From an uncultured Acidobacteriota bacterium (GTDB taxonomy: Bacteria > Acidobacteriota > UBA6911 > CAINFC01), in the NCBI GenBank assembly GCA_903847975.1, contig CAINFC010000117.1, positions 1 to 55,042 of the forward strand: a stretch of 55,042 bases of DNA, written 5' to 3'. Position 1 is the stretch's first letter. The number at the start of each line of letters is the position of its first letter. Under the pieces are notes generated by a model. That model worked only from the letters and a program-made list of their open reading frames with translations. It ran no database searches and was not told the origin of the DNA. Made by a program: the position numbers and the translations under genes. Shown here piece after piece: positions 39,024-48,537 of the stretch.

Positions 39024-40788
39024 GGAGAACCTCGAGGTGGGTGATTTTCCAGGACCCGTCCTCTTCGTGCACGCTCACCATGGCTTCGTACCGGTTGCGG
39101 CGGAAGTGGATATGCCCCCAGTGGCCAACCGCTCCGTTCACCACCCAGGAGCACTCGACGGCAAAGCCCGGCTCGCCGCGAAGGGCTGTGGCTTTCGACT
39201 TGAGAATCTGCACGTCCTGCACCTTGGCCCGGGCTCCTCCCTGATTCTGGAGCAGCAGAGCCTGGTGCGTTTCAAGATAGGTCCGGGTCAGGAGATCGCC
39301 GCTGACGCTGGCCGCCAGCGCGTCGTAGATGACCCGCTCCTCGCGGTAGTCAAAAGCGCGGTAAATGTTCTTCAGCAGCGCCGCCAGTATTTCGCCCGCC
39401 TGCCGGTCCGACAGGGCGGGACGCAGAACGCCGGGCGCCGGCACCGGCACCTGGACGAAAGGCCAGAAAAGGAACCCCGCCAGGAGCATACCTGCAGGCA
39501 GAAGCCACAGGAGGCTGCGCATCGTACGGGTATCCAGGTAAACCCACACCGCCATCCCCAGAGCGACCAGAAGACAGCCGAGAGACAGGAGGGAAACGGG
39601 CAGGTTCCGGTCCGGCCGGGAAACCGGCACCAGCCCCGGCAGCGAAGGGTGCGTGAGGAAGTTGTTCCACTCGAGGACCGGGCGCTCCGGAGTGATCAGG
39701 AGAGGCAGCCCCCCGGCCTCATCGGTGGTAGCTCCGGGGATGGTGCGGATGCGCTCGCTGAAGAGGTCCCACTTCATGGTTACCTTGCGGGGCAGGCCGG
39801 CAATCGGATAGTAAAAAATGACCCCCATGGTTGCCGAAACCGCCGGCAGATCCTCCGGGGGATCGATCACCCCGGTGGTCCGCAGCGACCGGCGTATAAA
39901 ATTCACCCGGTCCGGAATCGGCGCGACCGGCTTCCCGTCGATGAGCACCGGGGCGCGCGGTGCCAGGAATGCAACCACCCTTTTCTTGATTTCCTCCTGC
40001 TCGGCAACGGCAATCGTCGCCTTCCCCGTCAGCCCAAGATCGACATAAGGCTGCAGATCCCTGGGCCGGACGATGACCTCCTTGCGAACCTCGTAGTGGT
40101 CGACATAGAGGTACACGGACGTCGGCGAGTCGTATTGCCGCCAGAGGATACGGTTGCGGAAGCGGCTGTACCAGGGATCGCTCCCGTCGAGATCCAGCAG
40201 CTCCTCGCCCGAAAGGTAACGGAAATCGTTGATGGCCAGGCCTCCGTGGTAAGCGACAAATCCGATGTTGGCCAGCGGGAAAGTCCCGTTTTCGTTCATT
40301 GGCGGCCGGATCGATAGCACGGCGGGCGCACGGGCCAGGGGGTAAAGAATCCGGACATAAAAGACCATTTCGGCATCTTCCGGCTGCACCGGAAGCGGGT
40401 CCCCGGTCACCTCGTCGCGCCGGATACGGCCCCGGGCCTGCACCTGGTCCACCCGCCCCCCCATCGGCGGTCCGCCGTCGGCACGCAGCGTAAAATCGCT
40501 GCGGAAAAACCGGTCCAGCCTTCGGGCCAGCGGTTCCGGCGCATAGCCCAGCTTTTCATAGATCGGATCGGCGAACAGATTCCGGAATGCCTTGAAGTCC
40601 CGGTAGCCGATCTCCAGCTCGAGCCGGACGTTATCCTTTTCAATGAATATCTCGGCAACCGTGGAGGCGGTCATCGCCTTGGTGACGATGATGGCATCGG
40701 CCCGCACCGCCGTTGAAATCGCCGGAAGAAGGAAAAAAAGAAAGGAAGGGAAAAGCCGGGCAAATCCAGGCTTTCGTGGCGGGCTCAC
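39007..40788 (-). CDS. Exported membrane protein of unknown function, first gene of ABC operon
   Basis: 593 aa, not recognised. The start is set at GTG 40788 because AGGAGG lies just before it and translation then begins with a signal peptide (PGFARLFPSFLFFLLPAIST, cleaved near RADA). An extracytoplasmic domain of about 370 residues follows, with dense beta-type sequence (AEIFIEKDNVRLELEIGYRD, VMFYVRILYPL-like strands). Then come two close helices (LLSLGCLLVALGMAVWVYL; LLWLLPAGMLLAGFLFWPF) and a C-terminal alpha+beta domain of about 140 residues ending ITHLEVLHEQRL. A longer frame (to 40869) lacks an RBS. Position suggests it is an accessory of the ZnuA/FtsX/LolD-type system. Confidence 0.75.
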   Translation of the reverse strand: MSPPRKPGFARLFPSFLFFLLPAISTAVRADAIIVTKAMTASTVAEIFIEKDNVRLELEIGYRDFKAFRNLFADPIYEKLGYAPEPLARRLDRFFRSDFTLRADGGPPMGGRVDQVQARGRIRRDEVTGDPLPVQPEDAEMVFYVRILYPLARAPAVLSIRPPMNENGTFPLANIGFVAYHGGLAINDFRYLSGEELLDLDGSDPWYSRFRNRILWRQYDSPTSVYLYVDHYEVRKEVIVRPRDLQPYVDLGLTGKATIAVAEQEEIKKRVVAFLAPRAPVLIDGKPVAPIPDRVNFIRRSLRTTGVIDPPEDLPAVSATMGVIFYYPIAGLPRKVTMKWDLFSERIRTIPGATTDEAGGLPLLITPERPVLEWNNFLTHPSLPGLVPVSRPDRNLPVSLLSLGCLLVALGMAVWVYLDTRTMRSLLWLLPAGMLLAGFLFWPFVQVPVPAPGVLRPALSDRQAGEILAALLKNIYRAFDYREERVIYDALAASVSGDLLTRTYLETHQALLLQNQGGARAKVQDVQILKSKATALRGEPGFAVECSWVVNGAVGHWGHIHFRRNRYEAMVSVHEEDGSWKITHLEVLHEQRL

Positions 40789-40908
40789 CGTCCTCCTGTC
40801 GATGCAAATCAATCGGCCCATATGAATGCCAAGGGGTTGATCATACTGAGGACTTTGGAAGTAGTCCAACGGCGTCTCCGCAGGGAGAAATCCCGCCCTT
40901 CCCGATCT

Positions 40909-40990
40909 TCCTTTCTTCCTGTGAGGCCCCGAAAAACCTCACAGGAAGAGAAAGGATCGTGATCGGCAAGCCCGAAACAGCAGGCTTGCC
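40909..40990. terminator. Two adjacent hairpins downstream of the MBL-fold gene
   Basis: Perfect 12-bp inverted repeat CTTCCTGTGAGG (40915-40926) / CCTCACAGGAAG (40937-40948), extendable by CCTTTC/GAAAGG with a 2-base bulge. It is followed by GGCAAGCC (40965-40972) / GGCTTGCC (40983-40990). The 215-bp gap lies downstream of the leftward metallo-hydrolase gene and upstream of the ABC operon. No U-tract follows, so transcription termination is inferred from position; a role as a REP-type element is possible. Confidence 0.5.
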
Positions 40991-41003
40991 CGGCAAAGCC
41001 TGC

Positions 41004-42287
41004 CTATTTGCAGGAGCAGGTTTGAGGCGAATAGGCGGTGCCGTAGGCGGTGTTGATCTCCTTGTATACACCGCAGATTTCCGGACAAACCGCAGCCAGG
41101 CGACCGGCGGCGATAAAGGGCGAGAACGGAATGATGTCGTTCGGATTGGCTCCGCCCACCCGATTGATCGGATCGGGCGGGAAAATATTCTCGTCGATGA
41201 CCGCCCGGCGGGTGCGTATCTGGGTTTTGGTGATATTCCAGACCATGAAGTCGTCGGCCACGGAGAGCGGCTGCGGATAGGCATAGGTGCTGCGCACCCG
41301 CTGGTACATCTCCTCCTGGGTGTCCACATCGATGTAGAAGTGGTAGGCCACTGCCAGCCGCGGCTTGACGATGCTCATCAGCTTGCCGAAGGCTTCCGGC
41401 GCGGTGTGCACCTGGGATCCGACCTGCAGGGCTTCCTGCGGGGCGGCATTCATCTTTTTAATCAGCAGGTTGGAGGAGAGGAAGCACTCGTGAATCACGA
41501 TATCGGCACCGGCGGCATACTGGGCGAACCAGGTGTTCGGGTAGCTGTCGCTGCTGAACACGAACTTCAGGCTGTTCCACTCCAGGATGAAGCTCACCGA
41601 GCCGTCGATGCTGTGAACCGCGGGTATGGACCGCACCGTGACTCCGTTGGCCTGGTAGATCGGGGTATTCACCCCGCGGTAGTCGAATTCGTGCACTTCA
41701 AAGGCATAGCCCTGCATGGGAACATTCCCGCGGCGGCCGGCCAGGTCCCAGGTCAGGTACTGCTGCAAATGCTCGATGGCATAGGCGGTGCCCAGCGATG
41801 GAGTCTGCCCGCTCGGCCCCCAGACGCGCAGAGGCTTGGTTCTCCCGGCCAGCGCCCCGCCGATCCACAGGTGCGGAAGGTCCCCCATGTGGTCGTTGTG
41901 CAGGTGGCCGATGAACACCTTGTCCAGGTAATCGTAGGGGATGGCCAGCGCGGATATCCGCTCCGTGGAGCCGTTGCCGAGGTCGAACAGAAATTTGTCC
42001 CCGTTGCCCAGCTCCACCAGGAAGCAGGCCGCCGCCTGCCTGGGCCGGGCGGTAGGCTCGCCGGTGCCGCAGGCCGTCACCCGCATCTCGTCGGCATCCA
42101 GGGTTTCCGTCCCCGGGAAATAGGCATCGCGATACTTGCTCAGATCGGACGATTTCTGGGCCATCGGCTTCTGCGGAATGGAAGCCTGCACGCCCGGTCC
42201 GCTCCACAGGCTTTTTAGCCGGACGCCCACGGCCGTTCCCACCACCAGAAGGACAAACACAATCATGACTCGTTTCAGTCTTGGCAT
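41004..42287 (-). CDS. Membrane-anchored metallo-beta-lactamase-fold hydrolase
   Basis: 427-aa MBL-fold enzyme with an N-terminal signal anchor (about 7-24). The zinc motif is His128-x-His130-x-Asp132-His133 (HLHNDHMGDLPHL), with further ligands in the IPAVHSIDGS and VFSSDSYPNTW segments and a late His in LAVAYHFYIDV. The opening VTACGTGEPTARPRQAAACF and the RVWGPSG stretch are like the MBL proteins that databases name after guanitoxin GntH and like arylsulfatase-type relatives. Nothing else of a toxin pathway is here, so the name is only a family label. The substrate is unknown; the location is the periplasmic face. Confidence 0.87.
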   Translation of the reverse strand: MPRLKRVMIVFVLLVVGTAVGVRLKSLWSGPGVQASIPQKPMAQKSSDLSKYRDAYFPGTETLDADEMRVTACGTGEPTARPRQAAACFLVELGNGDKFLFDLGNGSTERISALAIPYDYLDKVFIGHLHNDHMGDLPHLWIGGALAGRTKPLRVWGPSGQTPSLGTAYAIEHLQQYLTWDLAGRRGNVPMQGYAFEVHEFDYRGVNTPIYQANGVTVRSIPAVHSIDGSVSFILEWNSLKFVFSSDSYPNTWFAQYAAGADIVIHECFLSSNLLIKKMNAAPQEALQVGSQVHTAPEAFGKLMSIVKPRLAVAYHFYIDVDTQEEMYQRVRSTYAYPQPLSVADDFMVWNITKTQIRTRRAVIDENIFPPDPINRVGGANPNDIIPFSPFIAAGRLAAVCPEICGVYKEINTAYGTAYSPQTCSCK

Positions 42288-42326
42288 GGATCAGTCTCCT
42301 TATCGAAATTTTTCAGTCGGATTCCA

Positions 42327-43583
42327 TTATTTCAGATCGAGGAAAAGCCGGTAGGAGTCGCTGGCGGAGCCGGAGGAAGCCGTTCCCCGCACCACGACAT
42401 AGCAGACGGCTGCCGGGCCGGTGGTATAGCTGAAGGCGATCGGATCGATGGTACGGCGTATCCCGCTGGAATCCACCACATCCATGAAGGCGTGGGATTC
42501 GTTCAGGCTACGGGAAACCGTGGGCAGATTGGAGTGCTCCACCCAAAGCTCAACGGTCATCCGGGCGTCCGATCCGGCCAGCTGGGCCACCGGATTGACC
42601 CGCAGGGTTTTTCCGGCGGGGATCAGGATCTTGTAATAGTCGAAGTCCTCCTCGCTGCCCGTCGAGCGCAGGGTCCCGCTCACGATGGCCGGGGCGCTGT
42701 TCAGGGTGTTGCTGACGAAGAAGTTCCCGTTGGGCTCCATTTCCTGCAGATTCTCGGTCCTGGCGGACAGGACACTCACCGCCGGCACCGCGGAATAGAT
42801 GAAATTCAGGGAGCGCAGGGCGATCATGGCGATGTTGGCATTGCTGCGGACGCTGACGTGACCATGAAAGGAGTGCGCCTCGGCGTACTTGGCATCGTAG
42901 AACTTCGGGAGAAAGTCGGAAAAGGCTTCGGTGAGAAACAGAGCCTTGTGCCCTTTCGAAGGCAGGGTCAGGGACGCGGAGCTTACCGTTTTTCCCAGCA
43001 TATCCTGCAGCTGAAGCCAGACCGTGGCGGCGACGGCCGAGGGATTCACCAGGGCCACCGCATAGTTGGTGCTCAGGCCGGCCGCCGGTTCGGCATCGCC
43101 GAAGAGGGCTTCCAGGTGGAAAGCGTTTTCGGCCTGGGCCGGGGCAACCGTCAGGTCGTTCTGCAGAATTCCGTTTTTCAGGAAGATATATCCGGAGCTG
43201 ACCGTCAGCGGCTGATCGCTGGATACCTGTGCCCAGCCGGCGGTAAGGCTCGCGCCGCCCGCAGAAAGGAGAGTCACGGTCTCTTTCGGCTGCAGCGTCA
43301 GGCTCAGGCTGGAATAAAGCCCTTTGACCGAGGGCCTCTCGGCGCTGGTCAGGCCGATGGCCGCCGCCCCTCCATTATCTCCATAAAGGGTCAAAGTCAG
43401 ATGGTTGACCGCCTCGGAGGGGTTGTAAAAAACGATCCGGGTCACATTGGTCTCATTGCCCATGGTGCCGTCGACCACATGAGGCAGAAAATAATAGGAG
43501 GATGCCGGCGCGCTGCCCACGAGGAGGCCGAAAAGGAAAATCCACGCGGCAATCCGAATCTGGAAGCCCGATTTCTTGGGCAT
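42327..43583 (-). CDS. Secreted beta-rich protein with PPC-like C-terminal domain
   Basis: 418 aa, function unknown. The start at 43583 has a perfect AGGAGG, and the product begins with a signal peptide (FQIRIAAWIFLFGLLVGSAP). Two repeated beta-sandwich-like parts follow (NVTRIVFYNPSEAVNHLTLT; LSTNYAVALVNPSAVAATVW), the kind found in Acidobacteriota secreted proteins. Residues about 285-418 look like a bacterial pre-peptidase C-terminal (PPC) domain (EEDFDYYKILIPAGKTLRV). A longer frame to 43667 overlaps the pump gene region and is rejected. It ends 40 bp before the MBL-fold gene, so co-transcription is likely. Confidence 0.78.
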   Translation of the reverse strand: MPKKSGFQIRIAAWIFLFGLLVGSAPASSYYFLPHVVDGTMGNETNVTRIVFYNPSEAVNHLTLTLYGDNGGAAAIGLTSAERPSVKGLYSSLSLTLQPKETVTLLSAGGASLTAGWAQVSSDQPLTVSSGYIFLKNGILQNDLTVAPAQAENAFHLEALFGDAEPAAGLSTNYAVALVNPSAVAATVWLQLQDMLGKTVSSASLTLPSKGHKALFLTEAFSDFLPKFYDAKYAEAHSFHGHVSVRSNANIAMIALRSLNFIYSAVPAVSVLSARTENLQEMEPNGNFFVSNTLNSAPAIVSGTLRSTGSEEDFDYYKILIPAGKTLRVNPVAQLAGSDARMTVELWVEHSNLPTVSRSLNESHAFMDVVDSSGIRRTIDPIAFSYTTGPAAVCYVVVRGTASSGSASDSYRLFLDLK

Positions 43584-43668
43584 ACTACCTCCTGAAAGGT
43601 TGGATAAATCGGGGGCTGCCCCCCTGCGATTGTGTGAATAAGCAAACAGCAACGAAAACAGGTGCATG

Positions 43669-46600
43669 TCAGAGTCCTCGAGGTGCCGGGTCCGGCGAAG
43701 CGGCCTCCCGCATCGGCTGCGGGCTCCCGGGGCTCTCGATCGGGCCTTCCCATCGAACGATTTTCAGATCCATAACCGCGATGGCGTAAAGGACCGGAAC
43801 CAGGCCCAGGGTGATGAAGGTGGCCAGGGTCAGCCCGCCGATCTGCGCGTAGCAGAGCGGCTCCCATAAAGGGCCGCCGTGCAGGGCCAGGGGGAAGAGG
43901 GCGATCACCGTGGCCCCCACGGTAATCAGCACCGGACGGAGGCGGAGAATGCCGGCGTCCAGCAGCGCCTCCTCGAGCGGCTCCCCTTCCGATTGCTTTT
44001 CTTCGATAAAATCGAAAAGCACGATGATGTGGCTGACGATCACCCCGATGAGGGAGATGATCCCCAGAAAGGCCATGAATCCGAAAGCGGTGTTCATCAT
44101 ATAAAGAGCAGCGAAGGCGCCCACCATTCCATAAGGGACGGCGGCATAGACGATGAACGGCTTGATGGCGTTCTTAAACTGGAACATGAGTGCCAGGTAG
44201 ATGGACACCAGCGAAATAGCCAGAACCACGGCCAGGTTCTGGAATCCTTCCTTCTGTGATTCCTGCTCGCCGCCGATCTCCAGGAAGTAGCCGGTAGGCA
44301 GCTTCCTTTCGAATTCCTTCAGGTGCCCGGAGGCAGCCGACATAACCTGGGAAGGCAGAGTCCCCCGGACCGGCGCGCAGTAGACGGTGATCGTCCGGAA
44401 CTGGTTGCGCCGGCGGAATTTCTCGGTCCGCAGCTCGTAATCCAGCCGCGCGATCTGCTTGAGGGGCGTCTGCACCGGGGAAGCCGAGGAGGAAACGTAC
44501 AGGTTTTTCATATCCTCCATGGTCAGCCGCTCGTTGCCTCGCAGCTGTACCACGATCGGGATCTGCTTGTCCTCTTCCTTGAGAGTGCTGATGGGCAATC
44601 CGCTCAGCGCCGCGGCGCTGGCCTGGGCCACGTCGGCGTTGGTGATCCCCAGCAGATTGGCCCGGTCCGTGTCGGTGCGGATTTTCAGGGCGAAGCTCTC
44701 GGCGCCCCAGTCGTCGCGCACGCGGTCCACCAGCGGGATGGCACGAAAATGGTTCTTCAGCTGCTCGGCCAGCCCCCGAAGCGTGGCCACATCGAAGCCG
44801 GAAATCCGCACCGCAATCGGGAGACCCACCACCGGCCCGGTTTCCAGCTGGCGAACATCGACCTGCGCGCCGCTGACCCTGGCGGAAATGGCCTGCTGCA
44901 GCAATCCGGTCAGGGTATTGGTGTCGTGCTTGTTCCGGACCTGGATGATGACCTGCGCGTAGTTGATCTGCTGCATCTCCGGGCTGACCGAATACCAGAA
45001 GCGCGGCCCTCCGCCTCCCAGGAAAGAGGTCAGGGAAACCAGCACCTGGCGCGGCTTTCCGTCCGGGCCCGGGTGATCCCTGCCGTACTGCTCGGTCACC
45101 TGCCGGATGACCTCCTCCACGTCCCGGGTTTTCTGCGAGGTCGCCTGAAAAGAGGAGTCCTCGGGCAGCCAGATATCCGCATAGGAGAGGTAGGCTTCGT
45201 CCTTCGGGAAGAACATGGTTTTCAGCTGGGAGGCGAAGAAAACGCCCAGGGCCAGGAAGCCGAAGGAAAAGAGCAGCGCGGCCCAGCGGTGGCGGATGGC
45301 CGCCTTTCCCACCCGGTAATAAAGCGCTGCAAATCCGCTCTGGCGCCGCTCCTCGATGGGCTTTTCCGGCCTGGGCCTCAGCAGGTAGTAGCCCAGCATG
45401 GGAATAAAGGTCATGGAAACCAGGCGCGATGCCACCAGGGAACAGGTCAGGACCACGGGGAGCGAATAAAGGAATTCCCCGGAAGACCCGGGAAGAAGCA
45501 GAAACGGCAGGTAGGCAACAATATTGGTAATGGTGGCATAAAGAATGGCCGTGGCCAGCTTGGTGGGCCCCAGCCAGGCGGCCACCAGGGGCTTATGGCC
45601 CGATCCCAGATCCCTCTTGATGGCATCGCCGGCCACCACGGGATCGTCGACCAGCAACCCGAGGGCGATGATCAGGGTGGCGATGGAGACCTGCTGAATA
45701 TCGATCCCCAGCACGAACATCATCCCGAAGGTCATGGCCAGCGTGATCGGGATGGCAATGGCCATCAACAGGGCGGAGCGCCACTCCCAGAAGCCGATCA
45801 GCGAAACCACCACCACCAGGGCGATGGCTTCCCACAGGCTCCGCATGAACAGCTCGACGTTCTCCTCCACCTGACGCGGCTGGTCCGAGGTGCGGGCCAG
45901 GATCAGGTCGGCGGGCAGCTGCTTGTGAAGATCCTCGATCTTCCGATCTACTTCTTCCGCGAAGCGGTCGATCTTCTCGCCCTGCTTCATCTGCACGGAG
46001 AGGGTGATCGCCCGGTTTTTCTTCCAGGAACCGTCCGCCGAACGGGTGGTCAGAAAGTTCAGATAGCGCGGCGGCATCTGGTACCCGCGCCGGACATCGG
46101 CCACGTCGCGGAGGTACACCGGCGCGCCCGCCGAATTGGCGCCGATGACCACGTCCCCGATCTCATCCTCGCGGGCGAACTCGCCGGAAGGAGCCACGCC
46201 GACAACCTTGTCGCGGGTATTGAATTCGCCGCCGGGCACAAAGGTGTTCCTGGCCGCCAGGACATCTTTCAGCCGCGAGGCCTGAATGCCGTATGAAGCC
46301 AGCCTTTCCTGGGAGTAGACCAGCAAGATCCGCTCGCCGAGCAGCCCGGCCCGGTCCACCTTGGAAACCGTCCGGGACGTCTTGATGGTTTTGCGCAAAA
46401 GGTCGGTGAAGTCGTCCAGCTGGCGGTAGCTGTATTTGTCTCCGGCGACTTTCCGCAGGAGAGCGCGGGTGTCGGAGGCATCGCGCACGATGATCGGGTT
46501 CCAGACGTCCGGATGGGCCTCCTCCATTTTGACCTGCTCCCGGAGAAACCGGTTTACGGACTGGGTGAAAGCCTCTCCTTCCAGGGTGGTGACCGCGTCG

Positions 46601-47316
46601 ATGCCGACAAAGCCGGGCCCTTCGATAAAGCGGATGTTATGGATTTCAGAAAGCCCGTGAAGGCGGGCCGCCCCGCTTTCCAGGTGCCGCCGGGCAAAAG
46701 CCGAGTTCAGAGTGGCCGGACCGCAGAAAACAATAGCGACCCGGCTTCCCTGCAGGTCGCCGCGCAGCTGGGCCCGGGATTTGCGGAGAGCCTCCTCAAT
46801 GGCCTGGGCGCGGATGGAGACTTCGGTATCGTCCGCCTGCGGACTGGCCACGGTCAGCATCAACGCGGCGGTATCCCCGAAATCGCGCACGAACTGGATG
46901 GTCTGGCAGCCCTGCGGCAGGTCCTTGATGCCGTCGAGACGAAGCTTGATGTCGTCGAATTCCTTGGCGGAGTCCTTGACCCAGTCCTCCAGGGTGACGT
47001 AAACGATGGACACGTGGGTCCGGGAGATGGACTCGACCCGCTTGACCTTGGAGTTCTGGGCCATCTGCTCTTCCACTTTCCGGGTGACCAGCTGCTCGAT
47101 TTTCTCGGCGCTGGCTCCGGGCCAGGAAGTCACCGCCACAGCCTGCAGGATGGGGATGACAGGGTCCTTGCGAATCGGCATTTTCAGGTAGCCGTAAACT
47201 CCCCAGGCAAAAACGGCCAGCAGGAGCACCCAGGAAACATGGCGCTGCTCCACGAAGAAGCGGGCGGTATTGTGCGTATTCTGCAAACGCGAATCATCGG
47301 GCCGGGTGTGCGACAT
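43669..47316 (-). CDS. RND efflux pump inner-membrane permease (AcrB/HAE1-like)
   Basis: 1215-aa proton-driven permease. Helix 1 (VSWVLLLAVFAWGVYGYLKM) is followed by the porter domain start (VTSWPGASAEKIEQLVTRKV). The central helices carry the proton-relay pair in ALGLLVDDPVVAGDAIKRD, and the second half repeats the layout (ISLVSIYLALMFQFKNAIKP; FLGIISLIGVIVSHIIVLFD). It is longer than the usual 1020-1060 residues, with extra sequence in the second porter half. Encoded after MFP and TolC genes in one leftward operon. Substrates are probably hydrophobic drugs or solvents; metals (Cus-type) are not supported, because no Met-rich relay was seen. Confidence 0.94.
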   Translation of the reverse strand: MSHTRPDDSRLQNTHNTARFFVEQRHVSWVLLLAVFAWGVYGYLKMPIRKDPVIPILQAVAVTSWPGASAEKIEQLVTRKVEEQMAQNSKVKRVESISRTHVSIVYVTLEDWVKDSAKEFDDIKLRLDGIKDLPQGCQTIQFVRDFGDTAALMLTVASPQADDTEVSIRAQAIEEALRKSRAQLRGDLQGSRVAIVFCGPATLNSAFARRHLESGAARLHGLSEIHNIRFIEGPGFVGIDAVTTLEGEAFTQSVNRFLREQVKMEEAHPDVWNPIIVRDASDTRALLRKVAGDKYSYRQLDDFTDLLRKTIKTSRTVSKVDRAGLLGERILLVYSQERLASYGIQASRLKDVLAARNTFVPGGEFNTRDKVVGVAPSGEFAREDEIGDVVIGANSAGAPVYLRDVADVRRGYQMPPRYLNFLTTRSADGSWKKNRAITLSVQMKQGEKIDRFAEEVDRKIEDLHKQLPADLILARTSDQPRQVEENVELFMRSLWEAIALVVVVSLIGFWEWRSALLMAIAIPITLAMTFGMMFVLGIDIQQVSIATLIIALGLLVDDPVVAGDAIKRDLGSGHKPLVAAWLGPTKLATAILYATITNIVAYLPFLLLPGSSGEFLYSLPVVLTCSLVASRLVSMTFIPMLGYYLLRPRPEKPIEERRQSGFAALYYRVGKAAIRHRWAALLFSFGFLALGVFFASQLKTMFFPKDEAYLSYADIWLPEDSSFQATSQKTRDVEEVIRQVTEQYGRDHPGPDGKPRQVLVSLTSFLGGGGPRFWYSVSPEMQQINYAQVIIQVRNKHDTNTLTGLLQQAISARVSGAQVDVRQLETGPVVGLPIAVRISGFDVATLRGLAEQLKNHFRAIPLVDRVRDDWGAESFALKIRTDTDRANLLGITNADVAQASAAALSGLPISTLKEEDKQIPIVVQLRGNERLTMEDMKNLYVSSSASPVQTPLKQIARLDYELRTEKFRRRNQFRTITVYCAPVRGTLPSQVMSAASGHLKEFERKLPTGYFLEIGGEQESQKEGFQNLAVVLAISLVSIYLALMFQFKNAIKPFIVYAAVPYGMVGAFAALYMMNTAFGFMAFLGIISLIGVIVSHIIVLFDFIEEKQSEGEPLEEALLDAGILRLRPVLITVGATVIALFPLALHGGPLWEPLCYAQIGGLTLATFITLGLVPVLYAIAVMDLKIVRWEGPIESPGSPQPMREAASPDPAPRGL

Positions 47317-47343
47317 CGTCTTATCTCTGCAGGCTTCTTTTCA

Positions 47344-48537
47344 TCATGGCAAAACCTGAACCGATTCCCCGTCCAGGACCTGCTGCGCTCCGGACACTAC
47401 AATACGCTCCCCGGCTCTCAACCCTTCCGGCACCGCCACCTGGTTCCCGAAGATATCTCCCAGCTTCACCTGCCGGAAATGAACCGTTCCTGACTCGCCG
47501 GCCCCGTCCAGTACGCCGACGGCGAAGGCGTTGGGATCCGTTTTGGACCGCAGGACCGCCGACAGGGGAACCACCGGGAAGGCCCGCGGCGGAGCCGTTT
47601 CGCCGGACAGGCTGACCGAAACGATCATGCCCGGCTTCAGCTGCCGCTTCGGGTTGGCCAAAGATACCTCGACGCTGAACACCCGGGTCTTGGGATCGGT
47701 AACCGGTGAAATGGCCGTCACCCGGCCGTTCATCGGTTGGTCCGGCAGCGCCTCCACCCGGACAGAGATAGGCATCCCCAGCCGGACGCTTTCCAGCCCG
47801 GTATCGGGGACGCCGAAAACGGCCTTCACCGTGCCGATCTCCGCGACCACAAAACCGGCCATCCCCGGCGCCGCCAGCGTCCCGATCTCGATGGAGCGGC
47901 TGACCACGATCCCGTTTCCGGGGCAAACCAACCGGGTATCCTCCAGAGTGAATTGCGCCTGCTGCAACACGGCTTCGGCCGCGCGGCGGTTCTCGCCCGC
48001 GGCCCCGGCCTGGGCACGGGCGGCCTCCACTCGGGCCGCAGCCATATCCAGCTGGGCCTTGGCGGCGTCGTACTCCGGCCGCGTCAGGCTCTTGCTGCCA
48101 TAAAGGGCGCCGGCCCGCTCGAAGTCCGCCTGGGCCTTGGCCAGACCGGCTTCCGCCTCGGATTGCTGGGCGGCGGCTGTCTGGATGGTCCTGGCGGCTG
48201 CGGCCAGCTGGGCTTCCGCCTGCACCCGGCGCGCGTTGTAGTCCGCAGAGCGGAGGCTGGCCAGAACCTGCCCCTTGGTGACGTTGTCCCCTTCCTGGGC
48301 CAGTCGTCCCCCGATGCGCAGGATATCGTCGACGTAGCCGCCCACCTTGAAAGCCACCGGGATCTGCCGGTCGGGCAGGATGGAAGCGGAATAACGGGCG
48401 GCCAGGGGCTGGGGAGTCAACAGCTCGACCGGCTGAACGGCCACCATGATCGGAGAGCGCTTTCCCGGGAGGTCCTTGCTGCAGCCGGCAGCCAGGAGAG
48501 CCGCCAGGCCGAAACCGAGAATTCCTGCTTGTTTCAT
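47344..48537 (-). CDS. RND periplasmic adaptor lipoprotein (MFP/HlyD family)
   Basis: 397-aa adaptor linking pump and outer-membrane channel. Lipoprotein signal ending in LLAAGC (Cys19). A first lipoyl half-motif (VAFKVGGYVDDILRIGGRLA), then a long Ala/Gln-rich coiled-coil hairpin (about 95-190). The second lipoyl half (VCPGNGIVVSRSIEIGTLAA) and beta-barrel/membrane-proximal domains follow. The ATG at 48537 overlaps the stop of the TolC-like gene by one base (TGATG), a sign of coupling; a GTG one codon earlier is an alternative. The permease starts 27 bp downstream. Confidence 0.93.
   Translation of the reverse strand: MKQAGILGFGLAALLAAGCSKDLPGKRSPIMVAVQPVELLTPQPLAARYSASILPDRQIPVAFKVGGYVDDILRIGGRLAQEGDNVTKGQVLASLRSADYNARRVQAEAQLAAAARTIQTAAAQQSEAEAGLAKAQADFERAGALYGSKSLTRPEYDAAKAQLDMAAARVEAARAQAGAAGENRRAAEAVLQQAQFTLEDTRLVCPGNGIVVSRSIEIGTLAAPGMAGFVVAEIGTVKAVFGVPDTGLESVRLGMPISVRVEALPDQPMNGRVTAISPVTDPKTRVFSVEVSLANPKRQLKPGMIVSVSLSGETAPPRAFPVVPLSAVLRSKTDPNAFAVGVLDGAGESGTVHFRQVKLGDIFGNQVAVPEGLRAGERIVVSGAQQVLDGESVQVLP

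Noticed and set aside
41004..42287. Guanitoxin biosynthesis gene
   Set aside because: Only family-level resemblance to GntH-type MBL proteins; no other pathway gene occurs in the window.
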